Shown piece after piece: positions 39,901 to 52,205 of a stretch of DNA of 64,000 bases. Under the pieces are notes generated by a model, which searched no databases, was not told where the DNA came from, and saw only the letters and a program-made list of their open reading frames with translations. Each line of letters opens with the position of its first letter. Position 1 is the first letter of the stretch. Source of the stretch: Pempheris klunzingeri (lineage: Eukaryota; Chordata; Actinopteri; Acropomatiformes; Pempheridae); contig NC_092029.1 of NCBI RefSeq assembly GCF_042242105.1, positions 17,284,885 through 17,348,884 on the forward strand, given 5' to 3'. The position numbers and the translations under genes are program-made.

Positions 39901-42900
39901 CTTTAAAAACAAAACTATAAAGAATATATTTGCATTGTTTCACACTCCTGCACTACTGCTCTTCATTTAAATGTTGCATTTTACACATTCTATTTTTTCA
40001 ATTTTAATATTTCATTATTCAGGAGCTTGAATGAATAGCTGCAAAGTGGCAGAAAAAAAAAAATCAATAAATAAAATCAGCCAATCAACATGCAGGACCT
40101 TGATGACTACAGCTGCTATAGCTGCAGTGGACTACACCATCTCACCTGCTCCCCCTTGGCTTTTGGTACGACCCTCTTGTCCTCCATGTCACACTTGTTG
40201 CCTAGCAGCATCCTCTCAACGTCCTCATTTGCATGCTGACAAAGATAAAGAAGAAAAAGTAGTTAATTAGATTAGTTTTTTTATACCAGCAGCATTAGAT
40301 ATGACCCACACTACACTGGCACATAATTGTTTTGACCCCATCGCATTTGGACAAGATTCCTCAAGCCAACTGATCAATCAACCCCCATGAAACACAGACA
40401 GGAAATAAACAGGTTATTTGCATTTGGAAATGACTGAATCTGACATCTTCAAGGAGTCTCAAGATGACTGAGAGCATAAGAAAACTCTTAATTGTTCGAT
40501 AGCTTTTAGGGATTAAAATATAATACATATTTTCATTGCCAATGAAGCCTTTGGCCTATAAATTGTCAGTCAACAGTGGAAAACACCCCATCCCAAATTT
40601 TCTGTCGCCCAATTGATTAACTGACTAATTACTACAAACATTATTAAAATTAAACTAGGGATGTGACTCATGACAATTTTCATTATCGATCAACCTACTG
40701 TTTTTTTTTTCTTCAATAAATTGATTGTTTTGTCTATAAAAAAGCAGAAAATGGTGGAAAAATGCCCAGTTCAAGGCAGTCTCTTCAAATTCCTTGTTTT
40801 GTCCAACCAACAGTCCAAAACCCAAAGTTTCCCATCATGAATGACAAATAGAACTGGCGAATGTTGCCGTTTTTAGTTAAAAAAGTGATTTCCAGAATAG
40901 TTGCTGGTTAATTTTATCAATCAACTAATCATTGCTGCTCTAAACATTAAACTAATGTTCCTCTTTAGCTGAATGGGGGTTACAGCTCATAAGACACATG
41001 CAAACTTAGGCAAGCATACATACATCTTTGTTCTAAGGGGTTACAAGCAAAAAAAGAAATAGGTGGGAAACCTCTGATCGAGATTGTATTCATATAACTC
41101 TCCAAGTGGCAGAAATCCCTCCATCCAATAGGAAGTGCAACATAAGCAAGGCCAAGTTCTTAGTTTGCAGGAAGTGCATTGTGTTTCCTTTCCTTGACTA
41201 GACCCAAAGCTCTTCAACAGCAAGGGCAAGAAAAACTAGGAGAAAGTTTTGCAGACAAGCCCAGTGCCTGTTGGACTCACCCAATCATTTGATGTGCAAC
41301 AAATTCATACTGATTAAGTGTTATAATATCATTGTGCATAGCTGCACCCAGGAATAATAAAGATTGATAACAGGAGCTATTGATTTTCATTGTCACAGCA
41401 ATTTATCAAACGTGTTTGATCTGGCATGGATCCCAGAGGATTACTCACATAGCAGAATAATCACCACTGAGATAAATAGTAAAATAAAAGCGAGACACAG
41501 CTACCCACAGAGATGTATCTACCTCTAACGGGGGGGAGCAGCAGCAGGACAAACAGGCCATATGTTACAGACAGCTTGTCTTATTCATCTGAAATTAGTT
41601 GGGTACATCAGGCTACACTTCCTTGCCCTCATGGCCTTATGTCCTTGTATCTGTTATCATTATAACAAAGATGGAGACACTGGTCCTCACAGATCCTGTT
41701 AAATACTCTCAGCAAACCCTTAAGCACACATGATCTCACAGTACACACCCATTCAGGAGCAGCACTTCAAAAAAACACCAATAAAACCCATATAGGTCAA
41801 AAAACCTATATGGCTGGACTTTGCATGAAATACTAGAGGGCTTTTAATTTGAAATGACAGACACAGGACGTGGGAACACTCAGTGGGTCACGACAGATAT
41901 CATCTTTCTTTATATTCCAAAGGCTCATTAATAGGTTTTTCTGTTTCTCTGTAATGTAGCACAGTGTTAACCATGTTATATAAAACATTCTTTCACAGCC
42001 CTGGAAAGCAAACCATTTTCTGATGCACCAAAAACAACAAGTATTTCACCAAATGATATCTTTGGTCTGGAGCTGCTCTACTAGAAGAAAAACACAGAAC
42101 AGTCATTTCGAGAGTATGTGACCGAGCAACTTCTTTTAGTATAATGTCGAATATGAAACATGACTAAAGCAAGTTACACTTTGTTTGTGGGCAACATACT
42201 TCGCTGGAATACTACAATATATCAAATAACTAGTACTTACTGCTCTGTAAAGCAGAACTAGGTATTAGATACCCAGATTTCCTTATTATTTCTAAAGAAC
42301 AGTGTTAGTGTTGATGTTTAATCTGACGGATCACCAGTGTCGAGGCCCGTCACACCTGGAGTGCATTCGCTGCTGTTCCGAACACATCCTGGTCACAGTT
42401 TAAAAGTAAAATTGAAGGTTTCAAACAGAAGACGTGCCTTTGTCTGATATTCCAGAAGTAAAACAGTACAAGCCCTGGATCTCCTACGATGAGTCAGATG
42501 CATACAGACATCTGGTTCATCTGATGTAATTTAGTCACAGACTCCTGCTGCACAGCTCACTGCACACAAATCAGCCAGCTAGTTAACAATGTTGGCCGCA
42601 CTCCCTAAAAGTATTTCAGTCATTTTGTCATTGTGCCAAAGATAAAACAATAGATGAAAAAGGAGTGCCAACACTCAACGCTCCAAAACCCCGATAACAC
42701 CTGATAAGATTTTACCAAGCAACATAAATCCACATGATAATATTTCCTTCAAATGTGAAGGGTGTGTGTGTGTTTACCTCGTCAATGTTGCGCAGCCATT
42801 TGCTGATGTTTTCAAAGCTCTTGGCATTGGTGATGTCGTAGACCAGCATGATGCCCATGGCTCCTCTGTAGTAGGAGGTGGTGATGGTGTGGAACCGTTC

Positions 42901-45900
42901 CTGGCCCGCTGTGTCCCTACACACACACACACACACAAACACAGATTATTTGTTGTAATAACTACTTTCTTCTATTGATTCCAACCTTTAACCCGAAAAA
43001 CAAATGGTTCTGTAAATTAGATTTTCACTGCTCCACAGCACAATTTGTTCACAAAATATCTGCAGGCTGTGAAGAGATGTTGGGCCATACCAATGAGTCA
43101 GCGATTACTTTACAAGATGTCGAGATTTCTCACCTTCCATGAATACAAATCACAAGACGTACCAGCAACAAATGTTGAAACGTTCTGTTTGAGCCAGCAA
43201 AACAAACTGTATTATTATAATAGTATTTAGGATACAGATACATAAGCTCTTAATTTATGGTGTCTACTGGGCCTACTTACTCCTCAAGTGTACATTTAAT
43301 TTTATGTCTTTATTTATGACAGATACAGGACATTATAAGGTGTGCCAGAGATCTGTCAATACGTGCATTTACATGGACTCTACACTAATAATCAGAATAA
43401 TAAGTATATATGCATAAGGCATCCATGTAAACAGTTATGTTAGATTCTCTAATCAGAATGATCTTAATCGGATTGGAAACTTGTACAGTCACGACAAATC
43501 TGGTAAACCTCGCAAGTCAAGTTGAACCTGGTAAACACACACCCAGTGCAGGCTAACGTTGTCCCTCATCCATAACATTTTCCTGTTTGGGGAAACCAAG
43601 CAAACAACCATCTATCACAGCTGATACAGAGCAGGAGAAGAAGCCCAGGAGCACCAGGCTCGCATGAGAGGATCAAATCCGGGCTGCAAGTGAAAGTAAA
43701 CTGAATATCTTCGGGTTGTGAGCAAACATTTTGTCATTTGAGGACGTCAGCTTTGGCTTTGGGAAACAGTGACAAACATCTTTCACCGTTTTCTGACATT
43801 TTAAAGGATCAAATAACTAATTGATCAGTTGGTCAGTTGCAGCCCTAAATCACACCTACACTGACAATAGTCGCTTCACTGACATTCAAAACAATAGCTG
43901 GCTGTGCAAAAGTTAAGATTCTATTGAATCTGGTGAGCGTGACTACGTCTCTGGGTGCTCAGGCTAAAGATTAAAACCAGACATGATGTGACTGGACAGG
44001 GAGAAGAAAAAAAAATGTGATGTGAACAGGGACTGAAGCTGCAGAAGAGTTTTAATGAACAGTATTAGGCAAAATGTGATTGTTATATCAAAACCTTGAC
44101 TGGATGCAAACCAAGCTATTTTAGAATAACATGAGCTGCCAAGTTCTTTTATTTTACTATCTAGATAGTAAAATATTGTTTGTTTTACATATCATTCACA
44201 GATTTTTAGAGAAAAGTCTTTAATATAAGATTTAAATTACAGATCTAATTTGATGCTTTCTTTGGGGGAAGCACTGGTGCTATAGAGCCAAAACCATACT
44301 GAGACAGACACTGTGCCACATCTTGTTAAAACTTCACATAATGCCTTCATTCAACCTTTAACAATACATCTTTTATTGTTTTCATCACCAAGCATTTGAT
44401 CAATTAATGGTCTGACTACAAATGGTGTGAAGTGCCCATGACGATTCTCCACAGCCAAAGCTGACCTACTGCATTTTAAATGTTTTGTCCCAAATAGGCC
44501 AAAAACAAGACATATTCACTTCTATTATCATAGAAGATCAAGAAAATCAGAAAATATCCACATTTTAGAAACTGTCTAAAAAACGCCAGTATATCAATTA
44601 CAGCTTTGTGTACCGTCCTTGTAACATGTGTTGTGACAAACAATCGATAGCTGCAGCCCTGCTCATATGATTTGAATGTCTTTGGGTTTTGGACTGATGT
44701 CGGGTCAAAACACAGGCATCATATGTGGCAACACCAAATAATGAATCGATTAATCAACTAACAGAGTTCTTAGTTGCAGATCTACCTGCATCTTATCAAA
44801 TCTCACCTGTCAAACTAAGGCTCAGTATTCATGTTCCATCATATATGCGAAAGGAAATGTTAAAAATCAAGTCCCTCCAGTTGGGTAAAATCAGCTGTAG
44901 TGGACTACAATGAGGATCCTGCAGAACCTCCTGATGGACCGATGACCATTTCCTGTTCTAGCATATTTCTGGGCCTGAGGGAGGTATGTCAAACAGATGT
45001 TTCACTATGATGCAACAAACAGTAGAAGCTGAATTGACAGACAATTCTCACGGCGATGGTGTATTTTTCAGCCCTCTTCTACTTTACACACACAACCTTG
45101 ACATGAGAATATAAACTAGAAAGCCACATCTCAAAACAGTCCATTGACTCACCAGATCTGTAGTTTGATCTTCTTTCCTTGTAATTCAACAGTTTTGATC
45201 TTGAAGTCTATTCCTGTAAAACACAGACGACATATCAGCACACGGATCTGTCATAAACATATCAATGCCTCGCATGTGAGGCACTGACAATGAGTAACAG
45301 AGATGAATAGAGAAATGTGGGCTCACAAACACACTGTGGCACTGATGCGAACAGAGAAAAATAATAACCCAGTGAGACAAATGGAGGCAACAATAGAAAA
45401 TCAGACACAGCCAAAGAAAGACATTTAGGAGGTGAGGGAAATGGAAAGTGAGTGACAAGTGTTTCCATCAGAGAGACAATAACATTATCTCTTCCTGATT
45501 CTGCAGTGTCATGCCCAGACCTTGAGCCTATCAGCAGACAGCTGTGGGATCAGCAGCTGGCCAACAATGGGCGCGCACGCACAATCTCACACACACGCTT
45601 ATTGAGAGAAATCAGGTTAAGGCAGGAAAAGTGAGAATGTGTTTTCATGCACTGCAGTAATATTGTTACTGTAAAACCTGTGCTTAAACGCAGCTGGTTA
45701 GAATCATGACATTATTTTTTCCCCTTTATTTTTGGTTTGGAAGAGCACACATTTTTCCCTGTGTGCATGTTTTTCAGTGTGGTAACTTATTGAGACTTAT
45801 TTCAGTTTCCATTTAGGTTGGACTTTGAATTCATTTATTTTTCAAACAAGGATGTTGACCGTATTCACATTTTTACAGGCCAACGGTCTCATATTTCGTG

Positions 45901-48900
45901 CCACTTCTTTTGCTACACATTTCTTCTGAAATCTGTATTTTATTCAAAGTAGCACATATTTCTTAAGTGATGCCATTAATAAAACAGTACTGAAACTACA
46001 CTGGAGCCAAATTGACTTACTCTAGTATTATAATTTAAGATTTCTGATATGGGCAAAACTAGGACTTCCCACCAAACAAGGTAATGCAACTGTAAATCAT
46101 TTAGAAACATCATGAAGCTGAAATGATTAGTCAGCTAATTAATTAGGCTTTGAGAAACTGTGAAGTGAATTTATCTCTGGTTTTAGACATTTTATATACT
46201 AAAGGAGAGCCTTTCATAACCAGAACTCAGATTAACCATGGATTATTTTCTTGATGAATAAATTAATCTTTGTCTATAAAATCATAATAACCCAGAGCCC
46301 GTAGCAGCATATTCTAATTGCTTGTTTTGCCCAACTAACATTTCAAAAGCCCAAGATATTCAATGAACTATCATATAGGACAAAGAAGCTGACAAATGTT
46401 TGGCATTTTGATTATCGATTATGACAATAGTTGCTGATTTTCTGATGATTGACTAAACATTTAATAGAAAAATGGGTGAAAGGCAGCAAGATGAAAATAA
46501 TTATTTGCAACCCGTAAAAATTTAGAAACAGACTTTACCAGCTTCTAGATGCAGCCAAGAAGATGAAAAAAACCTCAAGGTGCAAAAGTGAAATGCAGAC
46601 AACAAATCCTGATGAATTACCCTGTTCATACTATTTAATAGGACATCATCTTGTCATAATTGTGAAGCCCTAGAGGAGGCCAATATAAGAAAGGAGTGAT
46701 TCATGGCTGAAACTTTTTGGCCAAGAGGTTGTGTTTTCCAGTTAAATATCGAGCTGTCAGTTCAGCTCTGGTCAGAAACTGTGGTTGGTTAAAAAGTCCA
46801 AGAAACAGCTGTGCTTTGGTGGGGCAGGGCCTTAGAATAATGAAGGAACTGGCTGCCAAGGTGTGACTCACTAAATATTATGATCTCCCCAGAGAGAGGG
46901 AGGGAGGGAGGGACAGAAGGATATAGTGATCAAGAAACAAGAAGAAACAAAGAGGAAGATAGAGGCTCTGCAGATGAGCTGCAGCATAAACCTGCTTTTT
47001 GGGTTGCTCCTGTAGAAAAAAAAAATTCAACAGGAGCAACCGATTCAATACTGTAATAATACAAAAGTAAAAGACGGTATGTTTGCTTGACAACCATTAC
47101 TAAAAGTTGTGATCTCAAACATCAGGCTCAGCAGGGACGACTTAATATTCATGTGTTCCTATCGAGGAGTAAAAATGTTGGGGGTTTTTTCCTAGTGAGG
47201 TGCACTTTTAAGTTGTCAAGAAAATATGCGCATTGTGCAATCATGTTTACCCAACCACTGGAAAAATGGGCACACTTCAAAAGAGAATGACACTTTCCAT
47301 GACGGCCAAAAGCTGAATTGGACATCTTAGTGTGTTAAAAAGTACATGGTTTATGGTCGGCTTTGTTTTCAATCCCAGAGGAACTATTCCTTCTGCAAGT
47401 ATGAATTACTCTGTAGCCTTTGCCAGTTTCCATGCAAAATTCATGATGTGTTGTGGAAAGAGATTTCAGATCGAAACATCATGCATATTCAGTGCTCTTG
47501 ATGTGCATAGCCTCTAATATATAAGGAGGAAGGGCAGAGAGGGATTGGAGAATTAGGATGAGTGACTGATTAGAGAAGGGGGGTTTCCAGTGGGGGTATT
47601 TTGAGAAGCAGCTGTGCATCTGTGTCTCCAAAGGTATGAGTCCTGTGTCAGAAGAACACACTCCCGTTTCACATGTCGTGGTTCTGCCGTTTCTTCCCAA
47701 AGTTTAGACATCAAGGGCTGTGGCCAGTTTATATGCAGGGGCTTTCCTGGGGGGGGGGGGGTGCATACTTTGACACTGTTTGGTAAAATGGATTCTAGTA
47801 TACTAATGACTGTACATTTTGTACTTGCTACACTACATCATTGCATTTGCATAGATGATGACTAGATAACTTTAAACTCTAAACAGCAGACTTAGCGATG
47901 ATTAGATTTGTATTATCATATATTACGATATGGTAATCTGATCAAAGATCCTTTGACTGCAAGGCCGAACATGCGGTACTTCTGAAAAGGCTCTGGCCTT
48001 TTCCCGGACTGTCCAAACCGACAGTCAGTATCTAAAGATCAATATCACAATAATTTCACATAATCAGTGTATACTGTTAATAATCAGCGCTTCCCTGACA
48101 ACTACAAGTCTGGATTACATTATGTGCTGAGAGATTATCTTCTCCATATTCCTTACTTTTTACAGATTATGACGCTGCTTTGTTGTGAATACAGATGCAG
48201 AACAAAGACAAGCCGAGACAGACACTTGTGACCATGTTGATGTTTTTAAAAGGGGACAGCTCTCGAGGGGAACCAGTGAAAACTTTTGAGCAAACAGACT
48301 GACGCGAATAAATTTCTATTGGTTTGTGACTCCTCATGTTATGACTTACGGCAGGTCTTGTCACCTTTTTAGTTACCTCAAAGGGAAAATCCACAAATGA
48401 GCACTTCCTAAACTAACAACCCACAGTGATGGTTATGGACAGTTTCATATCAATCATCTTTGTTTCTTGATGCTTTAAATAACTTATGTCACATAAAACC
48501 TCATCCTATGTTTACACAAGGTTTCAGGCAAATTAGACAAAAACTGACCATGTTTATAGTACGGATACCTACACAATTACTTTAACAGGACCAACCCTGT
48601 GAATCAGGTTCATTTGGAGCTTGATCTGTAGTTTTGATAAACAGAGTAGGTTGAATATATTCCTTTTTTCTGAAGGTTAGGAAAGTATGACATCTGCATT
48701 TGCTGAGAATGCTTACAGGCATTGAAACACTTGACTCACTAGACAAAATGGCAGGGAAACCACCTCTGCAAGGAGCAAATGTCCCTATTGGTTTCTGACT
48801 GCTGAAGAACCTGACCACCATCCCATGAGCAGGCAGAGCTCTGTTATGGTGGCTTTACCTAAAATAAAAGCACATTATCACCATAATGTAGTTTCTCATT

Positions 48901-50582
48901 TAGCAGCACAGCCTTTGATTACTTTTTGAGAAACATGATGGAGTGTCATCCAACGCAAACACTTTAGGCCGACAGCAAGACAAAACAGCTACATAGCCAT
49001 AAACAAACACATAAACACATGCATGTGACAGCAAGCTTCGCAACAGAGCGATTGTTCATAGCTGTACCTCAACAAATCTAATCTGGCCTGGATGCCACTA
49101 GGAACACTGTCGCCCATAATGGTCATGCTATTAGACATATAGTCCAGAAGCAACACTTAAAGTTACAAAAAGCTGATCTTAAAATTGAAGCTCAGTCAAG
49201 AGATGGAAAAAAATATATGCCAGTCAGCTTCATGTGGCTCAGCAAAACACATCTAATGTTACATTATTACTCAGCGCTGATCTTAAGCAACAGGAGTAAA
49301 TGGAGCGCTCACTTGGGCCGTGCAGGGATTTGACATAGTTTGACACTTGACTCATGTGAGCGTGATGTTGGACGCATGCGTAGAGGTCAGAGGGGAAAAA
49401 AGCTGATGATGCCACCATGTCGAATTGTTTATGGTTCACTTTGAAGCAGTCATGGAAAGTAATTATGCACATTTACATAACTATTTGAATACTAATCAGA
49501 GGTACTAGTACGTTAGAATTTCTCAGTAGCTGCTACTTTACACATATACTCAACTACATTGCAGAGTTAAACAATTTTTTTCACTGCATGTATTTGACAG
49601 CGATAGTCACTGGTTACATATGTAGTTTAAGGAGCTTAACCTCTACCAGCTACAGTACTGATTGACCAGCAACTGAAATAACATGGCAACAACCTGAAAC
49701 AAGCCATTTTGGATCATTGGAACTATTCCTTTTAACATGTTATGGATTTTTTTTACTGATAATGCTTCTGACAATTTTGAAAACAGGACATTTACTTGTG
49801 ATGGAGTGTTTTGACATGATGGTACTGCTATTATTACTTTGAGTATCTAGGTAATCATTCTATTACTTCTTTTGATGAGCTTTGGCGTTACTTGTGTGGC
49901 ACATATCATTTTGAACAAAGATCCAGAGATGTGTTAGCTTAAAGGTGTTATTCCTGACGGGAACAACTCCACACAGCTGGACACGTTGATGTAGAGATGT
50001 AAATGCCTGTCAGTTAAACGGGAAGCACGGCCCTGCTCTGCTACCCAGTGTTAGCCTCGTTAGCTTACTAGCCACTGGGTCAAGTGCCATGACAGCAATG
50101 CCTCTGGCACCGAAACCGGTTAAACTTGCCATTACTGACAGGCTTAACCAAAGCACAAATCACGTTTTGTTGTTAAAGTCACAGTCATTTGAAACATGGG
50201 TTACTGGGGTTTGGGCAAGAGCTCCTAAAGCTGCACAACTAGCTCTCAAGCTAACCTGTGAAGGCCTGAAGAGCTAGCAAGTGCATGCTGATAGCATGCT
50301 AGCTAACCAAATATGTCCTGCCTACCATTTGCATCTGCACGAGAGGGAGTCAAGCGAGTCACCCAGCTGTCAAACTACCTCCGACTGGGGTAGGAACGCT
50401 TGTAACAACCCACCATCCAGTGTGTGTGCCCCCCTCCCTGCCGGGGTCTTCTTACCTATGGTGGAGATGAAGGTTGTGTTGAAGGCGTCGTCAGAGAAGC
50501 GGAACAGCACACAGGTCTTCCCCACGCCCGAGTCTCCGATCAGAAGCAGCTTGAACAGCAAGTCGTACGTCTTCTTCGCCAT
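36919..50582 (-). CDS. rab10: Small GTPase Rab10
   Basis: Six coding exons on the minus strand: 50582-50456, 45213-45153, 42916-42778, 40235-40146, 38183-38082 and 37005-36919; phases close over 201 residues. Rab10 is a membrane-anchored GTPase in exocytic and recycling traffic, including GLUT4 vesicles and ER dynamics. All GTPase motifs are visible: GDSGVGKT (P-loop), TFISTIGIDF (switch I), WDTAGQERF (switch II), NKCD and ETSAK. Identity as Rab10 rather than Rab8 or Rab13 rests on [20 protein letters not shown] with [30 protein letters not shown] and [19 protein letters not shown]. The C-terminus reads KSKCCS, a double-cysteine geranylgeranylation site with one extra serine. The gene is convergent with lats1 and divergent from kif3c. 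Confidence 0.96.
37060..37640. repeat. Probable interspersed repeat in the last rab10 intron
   Basis: Runs of 'CAGATTTATTGCCCAGG', 'AAATCTGATCTGTAAG', 'GGATCAGATTCAATCTGATT' and 'ACATCAGATTTGGGCC' resemble a widespread fish element rich in 'aaatctgatt' words. Boundaries are not defined. A short (AC)n tract (37018-37035) precedes it, next to the last-exon acceptor. Confidence 0.4.
40655..40945 (-). repeat. Dispersed teleost repeat family, copy in rab10 intron
   Basis: Reverse-orientation copy: TTCATTATCGATCAACC, CTTGTTTTGTCCAACCAACA, GTCCAAAACCCAAAG and AATCATTGCTGCTCTAAAC are the reverse complements of blocks in forward copies. Confidence 0.75.
42762..42938. repeat. rab10: Complementary TG and CA repeats bracketing rab10 exon 3
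   Basis: On the minus strand a (TG)9 tract (42936-42919) ends directly at the TAG acceptor of exon 3, and an (AC)6 tract (42773-42762) starts four bases inside the next intron. The exon between them is 139 nt. Confidence 0.9.
43690..43850 (+). repeat. Dispersed teleost repeat family, copy in rab10 intron
   Basis: AAACTGAATATCTTCGGGTT, CATTTGAGGACGTCAGCTTT, TTTTCTGACATTTTAAAGG and GTTGCAGCCCTAAA match forward copies closely; this is one of the best preserved. Confidence 0.75.
44150..44175. repeat. Perfect 26-bp palindrome
   Basis: Bases 44150-44162 (TATTTTACTATCT) are the exact reverse complement of 44163-44175, with no spacer. It lies in a rab10 intron and could extrude as a cruciform. Confidence 0.9.
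44475..44780 (+). repeat. Dispersed teleost repeat family, degenerate copy
   Basis: TCTTTGGGTTTTGGACTGAT, AATGAATCGATTAATCAAC and 'agttcttagttgcagatct' mark a rearranged copy of the family in a rab10 intron. Confidence 0.55.
46115..46470 (-). repeat. Dispersed teleost repeat family, degenerate copies
   Basis: Two neighbouring fragments: 'attagtcagctaattaattagg' at 46120-46145 and a reverse-orientation part with ATTGCTTGTTTTGCCCAACT and TGATTATCGATTATGACAAT at 46310-46430. Confidence 0.6.
47002..47041. repeat. 12-bp-arm hairpin
   Basis: GGTTGCTCCTGT (47002-47013) and ACAGGAGCAACC (47030-47041) are perfect reverse complements around a 16-base A-rich loop, in rab10 intron 1. Confidence 0.85.
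49455..49890. repeat. Degenerate copy of a 'TACTTTTACTT'-rich fish element
   Basis: GTAGCTGCTACTTTACAC, ACTCAACTACATTGCAGAG, CAGGACATTTACTTGTGATG, GGAGTGTTTTGACATGATGG and a closing ATTACTTTGAGTATCTAGG follow the order of a repeat very common in teleosts. A shorter copy lies at 51945-52205. Confidence 0.6.
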
Positions 50583-51300
50583 TGAAAAACAGCGTGTGTT
50601 CACCCAGACAAGATACAAAAAATAACTGATAACCTAGCACGTCTATGTGAAGTCTAAAGCCAGCTCCTTAGCCAACCTGACCAACTGCCCCGCTTCTTTT
50701 AACTGTAACAGTTAACAATCTGGGATTTGTTGATTAGCTTTGGCAAGCTAGTTGGCTAAATACCATCCAAATAACGCGGCCGAGAAGTTATATTTCCCAA
50801 GCCCGACTGTCGTCCACCCCTTACAGCATGAGAACAGAAAGCAAAAATAGGATCTCCTCCCGTGTGATTCCTCTTTTTCCACTCTTTCTTTTCTCCCACA
50901 CAGTCGGGACAAAATGGCTCCCCTCTCTCTCTCTTTCTCTCTCTCTACCCCGGACTCACTCTTTCTTGAAACTAACGGCGAGCTAATTCAAATTCTCCGC
51001 ACACCCCGTCATTCCAGAGCCCTGACACAAGCTCGACCGAGAAGAATATGAAAGAAATCTCGGCGTTAACTTCAGTCAAATTCACTGTCTCTTCGGAGTT
51101 ATTTCGCTTTTTTTCTGGAGAGATTAGAGCCGTAATATAGACGACCGCCGTCGCCTTCGAATGGGAGCCACCACGGCGACACCCTAAGCCCAGAGACACG
51201 CCTCTCTCCCGCCTCTTCTGTCAAAACTCTAGCCACTGATTGGTTAACGCTGCTGTCATTTAAACGAGCACTCCAATGTGATTGGTCATCCTTCCTAACA
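50583..51300 (-). promoter_or_regulatory. rab10 leader and promoter (minus strand)
   Basis: CpG-containing sequence upstream of the rab10 ATG, with a CT-rich tract (about 50920-50947). Two CCAAT boxes read on the minus strand, at 51239-51243 and 51281-51285, 42 bp apart. No TATA box is clear. The start of transcription is inferred to lie near 50,900-51,230. Confidence 0.5.
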
Positions 51301-51944
51301 TCAAGAGGGTAAAGGGGCGTGTCTTAGACTGACAGAAAGGGCAAATGTTACTGCGTAAGTTACTCGGACATTTAGGCTCAAAGCTCCCATTGCTTCACTC
51401 AATGAAATGTATCCGATGATCCAATATGGCGCCCGGTTTCATGCGGATCTCTACTAGCCGGGGTGTGTTTCAGCTTTCATGGACAAGCTGGCATTTGATG
51501 CGGTGACTATCCCAGCTGTGAGTCAGGCAAAGTGATGTCATATATAAGTACTTGTGTGCTTGTTACGGGCGTTTCCCACATCCTCTGCTCCGTGAACTGC
51601 AAGGACATGCATCCACTAAACTCTTTTAATAACTGTACACACTGAGAGAGTATCTACATGTACACAGCATTAATGCAGGGTTTTTAAAACTTGGCTTTGT
51701 GTGTGTGTGCGTGTGTGTGTGTGAGTGTGAGAGAGAGAGAGAGAGAGAGACTCTCCTTCCGCCTGTCAGAGTAGTTTGACTCTCAGACACCCCTTAGGAA
51801 TGTAGAGTATGCCCTGCTTTCTACTGCCGAGTACAGACTTGCCACAAAGTGAGAAAGAAAGGAAGATATAAAGGAGGGAGAGAAAGACAAACAGGGAAAA
51901 GATGAAAAGTCTGTGAGTAAAAGATCTGTGACGCATCCAACAGT

Positions 51945-52205
51945 GGTGGAAAAAGTACTCCGATCATCTGCTCAAGTAAAAGTAGCAGTAGCACAGTGTA
52001 AAAATACTTTTTGTGATAATAAAAATACCAAAGTCTATTAGCTACAGCTGTCAAATAACTGTAGTGGGGGAAGAAGTACAATATAAAGTATATAAAGTAT
52101 AAAGTAGCAGAAAACTGAAATACTCAAGTAAAGTATAAATACCTCAAAAGTTTACTTAAGTACAGTATTTGAGTAAAAATACTTGGTTACTTTCCACCGT
52201 TGCCA
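51945..52205. repeat. Internally deleted fish element with inverted ends
   Basis: Starts AGTGGTGGAAAAAGTACT and ends TTGGTTACTTTCCACCGTTG; the ends are imperfect inverted repeats. The interior is the 'aagtaaaagtag...gtaaaaatac' type found throughout teleost genomes. It is in the rab10-kif3c spacer. Confidence 0.7.

Larger units (their letters stand above)
45214..50455 (-). other. Large first intron of rab10, no gene seen
   Basis: The 5.2-kb intron holds the repeat fragments at 46115-46470, the hairpin at 47002-47041, a poly-G run near 47752-47761 and a repeat at about 49455-49890. Near exon 1 (about 50040-50330) it is rich in GCTAAC and GCTAGC words. ORFs here are short and show no family resemblance. 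Confidence 0.7.
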
